From NCBI RefSeq assembly GCF_037975245.1, contig NC_092576.1, forward strand, positions 42,567,111 to 42,631,110: a DNA stretch of 64,000 nt. Reading direction: 5' to 3'. Source of the DNA: Apostichopus japonicus (Eukaryota > Echinodermata > Holothuroidea > Aspidochirotida > Stichopodidae). Below are positions 49,460 through 63,738 of the stretch, in pieces (position 1 is the stretch's first letter; each line of letters starts with the position of its first letter). The position numbers and the translations under genes are program-made. The notes beneath the pieces are model-generated. The model was given only the letters and a program-made list of their open reading frames with translations, made no database searches and was not told the origin of the DNA.

Positions 49460-49899
49460 GAATTTGGGCAATTTTTGAGCCATTTAAACCAACCATTTTC
49501 TCCAACAGCTGGTTAAATGAACTGCCCAATAGTGGTTAAAAATCAATATCAGCTTTACCTAATAAATGGTTATTTTGTTATACCTAACAGTTGGTTAACA
49601 TATTGAAAAGTTAAAGGGGTATTCAAGCATGGCCACAAAATGTAAAGTCTGTAATGGACACAAAACAACAACACAGATTAATACTACTTCTTCTTTCAAA
49701 CTTATAGTGCGTAACCACTGCTTTTCTAGCAAACAATGCTTGAAAGTGGATTTCGTTCTTGCTATTTAACTGCACATATGTTGGATAACATGGTCAATAT
49801 AACAACGTATACGGTTTATAAAGATATGTTTTAACTTAAACTCTAACAAAATTAATCAATAAAAAATAAAAGTAAAATAACACTGTTAGCAAACTGCTT

Positions 49900-49985
49900 A
49901 TCAACTAGAGAGCCTGTGTAGGAGAATGTGTAAAAGTAAGTTGGCCTGACGTTTCAATCCTAGCAGGATCTTCTTCAGAGGCTAG
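49900..49985 (-). mobile_element. Penelope-like element 3' tail with hammerhead-like core
   Basis: The minus strand reads CTGAAGA, then a stem-loop GATCC-TGCTA-GGATT, then GAAACGTCAGGCC (core 49952-49978). CTGANGA and GAAA separated by a short hairpin are the conserved core of hammerhead ribozymes, known in the terminal regions of Penelope-like retroelements. No coding part of the element is adjacent, so this is a solo tail. Confidence 0.6.
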
Positions 49986-50344
49986 AATTAATACTCAATC
50001 GACCCTGACTTGCACAAAAATAAATAAATAAAAATTAATAAAACATATTGGATGTATAGAAATACTTAGTTCAAAGTAATCATTGATTAAAAATTTCAAT
50101 ATTTGCTTGTCACAACAAAAGTAATACTGCTTAAACTACCGTCGTTGGGAATAACTCCAAACTAGTCTGAAAACCATTTACAACACACAGTAAGAAACCT
50201 GCAAAACCTTTTCAACTGTTTGTTAATTAGTGACTCATTATCAAGTCATGACAAGTATCGTTAATTTGCATAATTGAATAATATTTTCATCCTGGGATGA
50301 TAACCATTTTATCTCACAAATATTCCTATGACCAGTTAATTTGA

Positions 50345-50632
50345 AAGAAACCAAGGTTAAAAACAACCAATCTGCTGAGAGTTTAAGGGGTTTCTTCAAA
50401 AGCACAATTTGTTTTTAATCAACGGCAGTTAATATTAACCACGATAAAAGATGGTTGTAAATAACATAGGGGTATCTTTCTATATGTGATCAATCAACAT
50501 GTTAATAAAATGGATGGGCACACATTTTAATAAATATTTGCACATATAGATAATATCATGTTCCTTTATTAAGCAGGTATCCATTTATAACGATGAATTA
50601 TACCATGCTTTTTCAGTATTCATAAATGAATC
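50345..50632 (+). repeat. Direct repeat, left copy (about 290 bp)
   Basis: Starts GAAACCAAGGTTAAAAAC and includes CGGCAGTTAATATTAACCAC, GATCAATCAACATGTTAATA and GCAGGTATCCATTTAT, ending at CATAAATGA. The second copy is at 51050-51357; the intervening 417 bp are unique. It could be a tandem duplication with loss, two insertions of one element, or terminal repeats of a small element. Confidence 0.85.
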
Positions 50633-51049
50633 ATGTGGATTGAGTAACATATGAATTTAAAAGGAATATCAACATCTTCCGGTATTTTATCTAACGACAA
50701 AGATATCCATTTTGTTTCACATGTAAGCCATGCACATATACATTGTTTTACCAACACAACCATTTTTAAAGTGTTGTTTTCTGCATGAATCTTGTTTAGC
50801 ATAAACCAACACATGCAGCTTGCCAGTTACCACCATTGTTTGGCTACTTTTACCAGATTGGTTTTGTTCGTTAGCCCTGAATGCAATAACTGAATGCTCT
50901 GTTTTTAACGACGCCGAGCTTAAAATTTCCGATTGAAAATGCTCCCAGGCTCCTCTGCATTGGGACTGGTATGCAAGATCCAGGACACAGTGCCTCTTGA
51001 AACAAAAGTCATCAAAGGAAAAAAATAACACCACGCATTTAACATTTAA

Positions 51050-51357
51050 GAAGAAACCAAGGTTAAAAACGTTCATATTGCTTTAATGGGTTTCTCCAAA
51101 AGCCAAATTTGTTTTTAATCGACGGCAGTTAATATTAACCACGATAAATGATGGTTGTAAATAACACAGGGGTATCTGTCTATATATATGATCAATCAAC
51201 ATGTTAATAAAATGGATGGGCACACATATAATTGCACATATAATATATACTATCATGTTCCTTTATTGCCGCTCAATAAAGGAGATACCGTATGTTCCTT
51301 TATGCAGGTATCCATTTATTTACGATTAAATACTCCATACTTACAGTAATCATAAAT
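51050..51357 (+). repeat. Direct repeat, right copy (about 305 bp)
   Basis: Roughly 85% identical to 50345-50632, with small insertions (an extra GCCGCTCAATAAAGGAGATACC and longer AT tracts). Confidence 0.85.
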
Positions 51358-51851
51358 GACAATAAACATTATTTTCTGTCGTAACCTTAGCCTGAAATGC
51401 CGAGATTAATTATGTTCTTGGAACTGAACTTTACCAATAAAAGAGATGTTTTCAAAACAGTAAAATTATTAGTCTCATGAGAGCGAAAGTTTGCTCATAA
51501 TTTATAATTTACAATATTTCATGTTGTTAGATTCAAATGAACGTAAGCATGCAACGTCAAGATAAGTTATGCAGCCTGTGTTCGTGAGCTTGACATACCG
51601 ATTGCATCATAAGCGAAGGTCAAATGTGTAAAAGTGCAGTACACGATAGTCGCTTGTAGCAAACTGAGTCAATAGTGTTACCTAAACCACTTCAGAAACC
51701 AAAGGGAATGATACCGATTCAAAAATGGTGTTTTTTCTTGTCATATTACGGTGCATGAAGGTAGAAGCACTGCAATATCAATATCAAAGCGGCTTTCTCT
51801 TCGTTTTAGACAAGTTTGTAGCGATGCTTTGCTAAATTCCTGTCGTTTATG

Positions 51852-52035
51852 CAGGTGCGTATCCAGGGGGGGGGCGTTGGGGGCGCGCGCCCACCGGGTA
51901 AGGAAAAGAGGAGAGAAAAAAAGAGAAGAAAAAAGGGAAAAGGAGGGGGAAAAAAAGAAAAGGAGGAGAGGAAGGAAGGGAAAAGAAAAAGAAAAAAGAG
52001 AGAAAAAGGAAAAAAGGAGGAGTAGAAGATAGCCA
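51852..52035 (+). mobile_element. hAT-like left end and purine tract
   Basis: CAGGTGCGTATCCAGG followed by a G-run resembles the CAGGCGCGTA ends at 17961 and (inverted) 53718. It is followed by about 120 bp of almost pure A/G (51900-52023). No matching right end with a target duplication was found, so this is an isolated or rearranged end. Confidence 0.5.
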
Positions 52036-52329
52036 AGACCTCGGGAAGAGAAAGAGGAACAGTCATAGTTAAAGCGCTGATCCCTATAATATACACAGGG
52101 TAGCCAGTGACAGATCAAGGATTACGGAGGGGGTGTGTGCCTCACCCTACCCCTAACACCGACAACTCCATTTTTGACGTTTCCATTTTCCTCTCTCACT
52201 AATGTATCTATATAAATACTATATATGGTCTATCATAACGCGTGTGTGTGTATGGACGCCTTAAACAATTGTAGAATTGTGCTATATGGAACCAACTGTG
52301 GCTGGTCTTGAACTCGACCGAGTCGTCGG

Positions 52330-53015
52330 GGTACATGACGCATTTCGGGAAGGGGGCGACCGCCCCCCCCCCCGAGCAAATTTTCTTTATGGCATCGCTA
52401 GTAATTTCAAAATAGACAATGCTTAGATGCAACTTACAAGGCCTGGGAAGTGTCATTTCCAGCGATCTGGGAGGCATTTTCGGCCAAAATTTTTCTTGTA
52501 CGCTTCGCGCCAACTCATGGTGGCGCTTCGCTTAGATAGTTTGCCTACAGGCTTCGCCCCTCCCTTGGCAATTACTCGCTACACGCCTGTTCGAATTTGT
52601 AAAGCAAAGAGCAGATATAACATCATATCAGTGAGCATTGAAATGCATGTTCCACGATGAACAGCCTCAAAAACTGTCGCGCGTTCAACATATCAATGCC
52701 AATATCATATAAGCAAGCATCGGTCATTACAGTGCATAGCATCGTGTACCTTACGGTCCGTGAAAGTTGCACAGTATACGGATGCTATGTAAACAACCAA
52801 ATGTCTTATGTAGATGGAGAAAAATCATACAGATCCATTTATGTCAAAACTCTCTTTTACAGCAGTAATGTCGGCCAAGCTTACAACTTTATTTTAATTA
52901 CCAAGGAGATCATTTTTAAGCTATTCATTGCTGTTTATTTTTCTTTCAGTTGGTGCCCGAAAAAGATGGGGAAAAATTTGGTTGCGGGGGGGGGGGGGGG
53001 CTGCAGCCACCGCCT
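52330..53015 (+). mobile_element. Composite of MITE core and poly-G repeat
   Basis: 52436-52545 carries the shared core (GGGAAGTGTCATTTCC, GCGCCAACTCATGGTGGCGC). It ends at CTCGCTACACGCCTG (52578-52592), a CAGGCG-type hAT end. It continues directly into the second copy of the poly-G repeat: 52670-52760 and 52930-53000 match 13220-13270 and 13395-13460, including the G-run at 52985-52999. C-runs and G-runs mark the borders. Confidence 0.6.
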
Positions 53016-53504
53016 CCTACGGGACCTACGCCTATGTGTGTAGTGTTCGGTTTCGATATACCTGATATCGGAAATATCTGCTATTTTTCATTTCCGAAAC
53101 CAAGTTTTATAATAGCCATTATAAGAGGTTGCAATATTTCTACACCAAGAAATTAACTGTGTCGGAATTTTCCAAAATTTCCTCACCAACATTCTTCATC
53201 ATACTTTCCTCTACTCGTGCAACTTTGACCTGTCTGTTAGGGGTTCAAGGAGGTTTTTCTATATTGCTTGTCCATAGATTGAATTTTGTGCAACATTATG
53301 GGTATGTTTTCAAGTGATTTTATTCACGACAAATGTGAATTTTCAAATTCTCACCAAATAATGGGCTTCAAACCTTGAAAAGTGGGGCTTTCGGATATTG
53401 TGGGCCGTGACGTAGAATCACCTACAAAAGCAATGATCCATAGGACATGCAATGAGGTCGAACATGATGTGTGACTGGTGACAATCTGCAAAAAGGTTAT
53501 GGAT

Positions 53505-53718
53505 GGAAAAAACTTTTGGGAAACACTTGGTTCTCAGGCAAAAGTGTACATCTGGTTGGTCATTTTCAAGCCCGAGAAGTGCTATTTCCGGTGATCTGGG
53601 GGTATCAAAACCAGAAATTTTCTTGTACGCTGCGCGCCAACCGATGGTGGCGCTCCGCTTACATAGTAATTCGCGCCCCCCCCCCCCCCCGGGTTAGAAA
53701 ATCCTGGATACGCGCCTG
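53505..53718 (+). mobile_element. MITE core copy with CAGGCGCGTA right end
   Basis: The shared core lies at 53568-53665 (AAGTGCTATTTCCGGTGATC, GCGCCAACCGATGGTGGCGC), then a C-run and GGATACGCGCCTG. TTATGGAT occurs at 53497-53504 and again at 53719-53726, immediately after CCTG; if a target duplication, the element is 214 bp with a non-canonical left end. Confidence 0.55.
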
Positions 53719-53726
53719 TTATGGAT

Positions 53727-56551
<2,825 letters not shown>

Positions 56552-57622
56552 ATGAATACAGAAAGCTCGAATTTCCAACGAAGCGTCTTCCAGCACCACC
56601 TATGTGTTGGAGAGATGGGACCGATTTGCGAGAATGGAAAAGTGCTAGCTTTTATTGCTATGTTATTGAACGCAATTGTTAATATTCTTGCCAAGCAGTC
56701 CACAGGAGTAATCCCGCCACTGCAATTAACCTGTTTGACGGGATTTTGCTTTTTTAGTTTCTCTTTATTAAATTATTTCTTCATGACTCAGAAAGAAACC
56801 TTCCGATTGGTCCACAGAACATTCGTTATCTTGCCAACCGTCTCTGGAGTATTGATGTTTGTTTCTTTGTATTTCGAGAACCTGGCAATTTTTAAGTGGT
56901 CACCAGGTAATGTTTGCGCTATGCTTTACAGCAGTGAAGTAATGACATCCAGCCTACTAACTTTCACCTATTTAAATTTTAGATTCAAACCAATGGTAAT
57001 TTTAGTAATGTTAAGTGCTATTTTAGGTGTCACCTTCACGTTGCAACCTTCATTCATTATCCCTTCTCATTGGACAACTGAAGGAAATAACACCGGTTTC
57101 TATTTTGCCTTTGGTAGTGGAATTCTGGGTTCCATTCTCTACACAATAAGTTCAAAGTGCTTAAATAATGGAATATCCCACCATTTACTGGTACTCATAC
57201 AGGCGATAAATTTTCTGATCGGTGGGGCTATTTCAATTTTAATCAAACAAACTGTTTTCATTATCCCGTCTGCTGGGTTCAATCTTTTCATAGTGCTGTC
57301 TACTAGTATAATAGAAGCAGCTGCATTGATGACGACGATGTACGCCCTAGATACCGAACCGACATTCTCAATATCTATCATTTTAACAACCGAAGTTCTG
57401 GTCACCTATTTCTTGGAATCAATCACCCTGAATATAAACTCTTCTTGGTTGTCTATTTCCGGCGCTTGTCTCATCACATGCGCATGCGTATTGTCAATTC
57501 TCAGCACTTACGAAAAAGTTGACATCAGTCCTTGTGATGAAAAGATGACTTGGATTCCTCTGATTGACTTTTGCTACGAATTAGAAATTGTCGAAAAAAA
57601 TCAAAGAAGTCGTGCTTATTGA
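56552..57622 (+). CDS. EamA/DMT-superfamily transporter, SLC35G-like
   Basis: A single uninterrupted 356-residue open frame with about ten predicted membrane helices (residues near 31-48, 57-78, 91-110, 120-140, 148-170, 181-200, 210-230, 241-264, 272-290, 298-318). This is the architecture and length of drug/metabolite-superfamily carriers made of two EamA repeats. Family-like positions are the early LLNAIVNILAKQ, the YFENLAIFKWSPGNV helix junction (family members have a similar segment at the start of helix 4), and the second-repeat IEAAALMTTMYAL and ILTTEVLVTYFLES. Substrate unknown: relatives include orphan SLC35G and related solute carriers of organelle or plasma membranes. An alternative start at codon 22 (MGPICENGK) would give a more typical short N-terminus; a short upstream ATG frame overlaps position 56540. 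Lack of introns in the coding part is known for some SLC35G genes and could reflect retroposition. There is no frame damage. Confidence 0.85.
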   Translation: MNTESSNFQRSVFQHHLCVGEMGPICENGKVLAFIAMLLNAIVNILAKQSTGVIPPLQLTCLTGFCFFSFSLLNYFFMTQKETFRLVHRTFVILPTVSGVLMFVSLYFENLAIFKWSPGNVCAMLYSSEVMTSSLLTFTYLNFRFKPMVILVMLSAILGVTFTLQPSFIIPSHWTTEGNNTGFYFAFGSGILGSILYTISSKCLNNGISHHLLVLIQAINFLIGGAISILIKQTVFIIPSAGFNLFIVLSTSIIEAAALMTTMYALDTEPTFSISIILTTEVLVTYFLESITLNINSSWLSISGACLITCACVLSILSTYEKVDISPCDEKMTWIPLIDFCYELEIVEKNQRSRAY

Positions 57623-57710
57623 CATCTGAAGATGACATAAATAGAAGAAAACCAAAAGGAGTTCTGGTTTTTTTAATGTAGGCCAAAATTTAAATTCTTT
57701 TCACTTGAAC

Positions 57711-57744
57711 CCCCCCCCCCCCCCAAAAAAAAAAAAAAAAAAAA
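57711..57744 (+). repeat. C-run followed by A-run
   Basis: About 15 C followed by about 21 A, roughly 90 bp after the transporter stop codon. It could be a simple repeat or a fossil poly(A) tail of a retrocopied transporter gene; no polyadenylation signal or flanking duplication was found to decide. Confidence 0.6.
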
Positions 57745-58976
57745 ACATATCTGTAGATTTATCCCACAGTTCGTGACATCGTGAGAAATTAAAAGTCCCC
57801 TTCACCGAGAAATGATTTCATATTCTAATTCAGGATAAATGTATCCAACCAGAAGAGACCAAACACATACACACCCACAACACATAGAAACAAAAAAACA
57901 ACAACAAACAGAAAGACTGATATACAAACAAACAAACAAACAAGACAGAAAGAAAGACACGTTTGTTTGGATCCAACAGTGACGTATTTCACCACAACCA
58001 CGGTTATTATAGTACAGATAAATGAGTAAACTGTAAACCATTAGCGACAGGCATATACTATTAACATTTAATACAACCGTGACGATTGTGTATACATTAT
58101 CATACTGCATCGTGGGAGGAACGATTGTCCCTTTTGTGACGTCAGAGACTGTGTCGTCATACCATATTTAATAGAAAGATATGCTGACCACTGTGCGTGT
58201 GTATTTATGTGCGTAGATGTGTGCGTGTGTGTGTGTTTGGCGAGGGCTGTTTTCCTCGTCTGGTTAATTAACCCCTTTCTTATACATAACCTGCCAATTA
58301 CATAATATATAATAATTACATAATTTATGCAATACATAATGTGCCAATTATATTGAAATGATCATATGCTAAAATTCTATGAACCTTCTAAATCTGTTGA
58401 TGAGTTTTTTTTTTTTTGCTTTTTCTCAGCGTGTTGTTGAATATCATCCTACACAAGCCACTTTTATGTAATAATTAATTAATTAATAACATGATATAAT
58501 TGGTATAGGTAACTAACATGCTAAACTATGTGTTCTTATGTCTATTACGAACATCGTTTTCTTGATCATAACAAATTTGAAAAACAACTCATTAAAATTT
58601 AGAGGGCGCTTTAGTGCATTGAAATAATGCTAGAATTATATCACAGACATGATAATTATATGTAATATACTTTCACATGGGAATATTGCGAGAGGTGGGT
58701 AAGACCTGTCAAACCCACCACTGTAAATCATTTCATAAAGCAACAATGACATAAATGTTAGTATAAGTGCTCCGCTGCGTGCGAAAATTGAATTTAAAAG
58801 AGATAAAGAAAAAAAAAGAGAAAATATTATATTAAGATATGTAAAATTACTTCAATGAATTTAATCATGTCATGAAATGTATAATTTTGTGTTATTACTA
58901 AGCATATATATATATATATCAATCAACGCTTCATGCAGACTTTTCAAATTGAATATTACGTTGAATAATATTAGAT
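57745..58976. other. Non-coding stretch
   Basis: Contains a short (CA)/(GT) tract at 58190-58240 and nothing recognisable as a gene. Confidence 0.4.
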
Positions 58977-58982
58977 GGTACA

Positions 58983-59862
58983 TACGAAGATCTAGAGAGG
59001 ACATGGTTATTTTTTTTTTATTACGCACGTACGTACGTAATAATACTAATATACGAGATAATACTACGTAGGTACGTAATAATATCACGTACGTACGTGA
59101 TAATTACTACGTACGTACGTGATAATTACTACGTACGTACGTGATCATTACTACGTACGTACGTAAATTACTACGTACTTATGTAGGGATTATCACGTAC
59201 GTATTTAATAATTATAACGAATGTAGGCCAACGTATACGTACATGTTTAGTGATATAGCCAATGTTAACACTTGTCTAACGTAAGCGAGCCTACGTTATA
59301 TACTGCGGGTGATACATCTTCATATCAAAGATGGAGAGGGATGAACTTGTTCGTAACTATGTACTTTAATTTAGGGTTTAGCCAGAAGGAAATCCTTTAT
59401 TACTTGACAGCAAAGCATTGGATAATAGTTAGGCGAAAGACATCTCAGACGCATTTTGAGGAGCCTTTTCTTGTATCGCATGAAACATTCAGACATTGTG
59501 GATGTGGAGATTTTTATATTGTGCCAAGCCTAAGCACAGACATTCCTGTGGTGTTAGTCGAACGAACGTACCAATTGTCTGTCTCCGGCATTTTTTAGTT
59601 AACTATAAGTATAAGCTTGACATCTGTGGTGTACGTATCTTGCATGTAGACAAATATGTTACAGTATGTACGTACCGCGTATCGCCACTTCTATCTTCAG
59701 TATAGAACGTAAAATTATCACGTACCGTCGGTACGTAATAAATATCACGCACGTACGTAATATTGATTACGTACGTACGTTATAAATATTACGTACGTAG
59801 GTTATAAATATTACGTACGTACGTAATAATTTTTTTTACCATGTCCTCTCTAGATCTTCGTA
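58983..59862. mobile_element. 880-bp TIR transposon with 6-bp target duplication
   Basis: Inverted ends TACGAAGATCTAGAGAGGAC followed by ATGG and a T-tract, the same at the right end in reverse. They are bordered by perfect direct repeats GGTACA (58977-58982 and 59863-59868). Subterminal blocks on both sides are built of TACGTACGTACGT palindromes spaced by ATTACT/GATAATTA (59020-59180 and 59725-59830). A transposase remnant lies inside (59330-59528). TA ends with 6-bp duplications and an integrase-type transposase suggest the IS3EU superfamily (tentative). Confidence 0.85.
59330..59528 (+). pseudogene. Helix-turn-helix N-terminus of an integrase-type transposase (broken)
   Basis: Translation in three frames recovers the N-terminal region of a family of eukaryotic proteins with an integrase-core (rve) domain. 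The pieces are MERDELVRNY (59330-59359), then after a shift YFNLGFSQKEILYYLTAKHW (an HTH similar to 'YFNLGLSYKEI..LL..HGI'), then after another shift RHLRRILRSLFLYR and HSDIVDVEIFIL. The catalytic DDE domain that should follow is missing. It is an internally deleted, non-autonomous derivative. Confidence 0.65.
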
Positions 59863-60180
59863 GGTACAACATATGATGCTGAAAAAAAGTCAACGTATTG
59901 TATATTTCATGTTCTCATTAATCTTGTGAATAATTTGTTATATTTTATTGTTATTCTTTCTTAATAATAATTTGAAAGAAAGACATTGCACTGTACCAAT
60001 AATTCATTAGTTTTAAACCTTGCGGGGAAAAGTCATAACACCTTGCATACCGTGTAACCAGGGATAACGTCCCATTATCGTTCGATGCAGTTACCCAGAA
60101 ATGCGGCAGGGAGTGGCTTACGTGATAAATTCCGGTTTTTCTGACTGGCGCCCCCAACTAAAAAAATGGCTATACAATAT

Positions 60181-60812
60181 AGGTATCGCACCACAATTAG
60201 AGTAGTGCATTTTTTTACATTTTCGGAGTAATCATCATTTTTTTATACTTTGATATTGAAGAAGTCGAAATAAACTACTGATGGTCAAAAAAGTATGTAG
60301 GATTGAAGGTGATTTAAGGTACTTTAGAAAATCTTGATTGCGCCAAAACCCAAACAACGACAGCATGCAACATCAGCATGACTTGGGCATCAGAGGGCAG
60401 GAGACCAGAAACAAAAAGGCACAGGACAGTAGACAAAGAAAGAGAGAGGGCTGGTTGGCGATCCTGGAATGAGGCCAGAAACGCAGCTGCCGACCGAGAC
60501 GAATGGAGACGCTCTGTGGAGGCCTTATTTGCCTCTAGGCAAGAAAACAGATGAGAGAAAATCTTGGGTCAAACAAGAAGATTATGCAGCGAGAGCTTTT
60601 TAGCACTATGATTAACTTGGAGCTCTTTTAGCTCAAAACTAACCCATCATGGTGGCTAATGTTGAAGGTGTTGTGAAAACCCAATTTATCAGCTATCATA
60701 TGATGGGTAGGACATGTTAGTTGATCACTTTCATCTATGCTGTAGCGGACTTGGAAATGAAGGCCAATTTAGTGTGTAAATCAATGGAGCCATTAACTGT
60801 GGTGCGACACCT
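60181..60812 (+). mobile_element. MITE with TIR GGTNTCGCACCACAATTA, copy 2
   Basis: The left end AGGTATCGCACCACAATTAG and the right end, reverse-complemented, AGGTGTCGCACCACAGTTA; TATA or TA is the likely target duplication. The right part (60690-60790) matches the left part of the copy at 12434-12931 in inverted orientation. Unlike that copy, it contains a LINE-derived coding fragment (60379-60555). Confidence 0.75.
60379..60555 (+). pseudogene. LINE ORF2 C-terminal fragment
   Basis: A 58-residue open piece ending in a stop. It starts MTWASEGRRPETKRHRT, continues with GWRSWNEARNAAADRDEWRR and ends SVEALFASRQENR. The spacing of W, A-x-DR-x-W and 'ALxASR' matches the terminal segment of RTE-type and related non-LTR retrotransposon ORF2 proteins. 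Upstream RT motifs are absent. Confidence 0.65.
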
Positions 60813-60949
60813 ATAGGGACCTAACGGCTCGATACCTCAGTTGGCTCATTTTGCTTGTCCTCTCCTCTGGTATAACCTTACTCTGCTTGTTTTTATATTT
60901 CTTGCTAACCTGCTGCTTCGCACAGCTCGGTCAGCCCACCCCCTCCCAC

Positions 60950-61832
60950 CCCCTCCCCAACACATGATGTTCAGCCAAATGCTTCGCTACAAACGCATCT
61001 GTTCTGATACCCTACAGTTTCGTAGTCAATCTACCACCCTAATAGGTCACTTTCTTGATTGTAATTATCCCTACAAATTATTGAAGAGAACCCTTAATAA
61101 GGTCTGTAGAATTCCCAGGGAGAAACTGCTTCAAAGTCAGCATAGGGAGGTGAAAGAGCATCGTATTCCATTTGTCGTTACACACAGCGATCAGGTCAAT
61201 CCATTCAATAGGCTGGTCAAAAATGAATGGAACACGTTGATCTTGGGAGACGATATGGGTGACATTTTTATTAACCCCCTGTAGTTGCTAGAAGACAACC
61301 TCCCAGCCTACTTAACATCCTTGTTAGGAGTCGTTCACCCTCCACCGACACTCCCAAACCCAAGGGGAAGATTAAATGTGGTAAACTCCGGTGTAACGTC
61401 TGTCATCACATGATCACGGACCATGACATTCAGCTCTCTCCTTCAGGGGTGTGTTTACATCCAGGTCCGTACAATTGTGACACTCCCTTTGTGATATATC
61501 TTATAACTTGTGTTCTCTGTCCTGATATACAATACATTGGCCAAACCTCCACTCCCTTTCGTTTACGACTTAATAATCACAAAAGCACAATCAGACTCAA
61601 CAAAACCAGTTTTCCAGTGGCTGAAAAGTTTAATCTTCCACAACACAATATCGACTGTCTTAAGTTTGCCATAATCCTGGGGAATTTGTCTGACCATAAT
61701 AAAAGAAACTTGAAGGGAGTCGAATTGATCCTTAAAGTGCGTTCACACTGTCATGGTCTCAATTGGGATATGGCTTTTCTTTCCGGGTTCCAGCACTTTG
61801 AGCAGTCTGGGGCTTACAGTGGACTAACGTGA
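60950..61832 (+). pseudogene. Penelope-like retroelement, 3' half of ORF (RT thumb and GIY-YIG)
   Basis: From about 60955 the frame reads MLRYKRICSD ... LIGHFLDCNYPYKLLKRTLN ... IPFVVTHSDQVNPFNRLVKNEW, typical of the region after the RT palm in Penelope-like elements. A one-base shift near 61278 moves it to PPVVARRQPPSLLNILVRSR and KCGKLRCNVCHHM, the Cys/His cluster that precedes the endonuclease in EN-containing Penelope elements. The GIY-YIG endonuclease follows (FVIYLITC ... QYIGQTSTPFRLRLNNHKS), ending at 61832. The RT catalytic core is missing (5' truncation near 60950), so the copy is inactive. A hammerhead-like motif follows at 61854-61879. Confidence 0.88.
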
Positions 61833-61853
61833 TTTCAATTACTCTTTTTACGC

Positions 61854-61879
61854 CTGAAGAAGGACCAGGGTGTCCGAAA
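61854..61879 (+). ncRNA. Hammerhead-ribozyme-like core of a Penelope element
   Basis: CTGAAGA, hairpin GGAC-CAGGGT-GTCC, then GAAA, located 22 bases after the element's stop codon. It fits the hammerhead core pattern CTGANGA-stem II-GAAA. Stems I and III were not established. Confidence 0.55.
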
Positions 61880-61965
61880 ATTTGTGTAGCGTGTAGCTAT
61901 ATCTATTCTATTCTAAATATTATGTGGGATTTAAAGGCATTACATGTTGTCCTTTTCTTTTCTAC

Positions 61966-63683
<1,718 letters not shown>

Positions 63684-63691
63684 AGTTCATG

Positions 63692-63730
63692 CAGGGAGTT
63701 GTTATGGAATTTCCGACGGAACAACTCCCT
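63692..63730 (+). mobile_element. 39-bp hAT-like palindromic mini-element
   Basis: Starts CAGGGAGTTGTTATGGAA and ends GGAACAACTCCCT; the arms AGGGAGTTGTT and AACAACTCCCT are perfect inverted repeats. It is flanked by 8-bp direct repeats AGTTCATG (63684-63691 and 63731-63738; a ninth base, T, also matches). CAGGG ends with 8-bp duplication fit a hAT-mobilised MITE reduced to almost nothing but its ends. A related half-copy is at 16247-16271. Confidence 0.75.
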
Positions 63731-63738
63731 AGTTCATG

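Noticed and set aside
51852-52592. A single complete hAT element between CAGGTGCGTA and ACACGCCTG
   Set aside because: The 8 bases outside the two ends do not match (CGTTTATG versus TTCGAATT), so the ends probably belong to different insertions.
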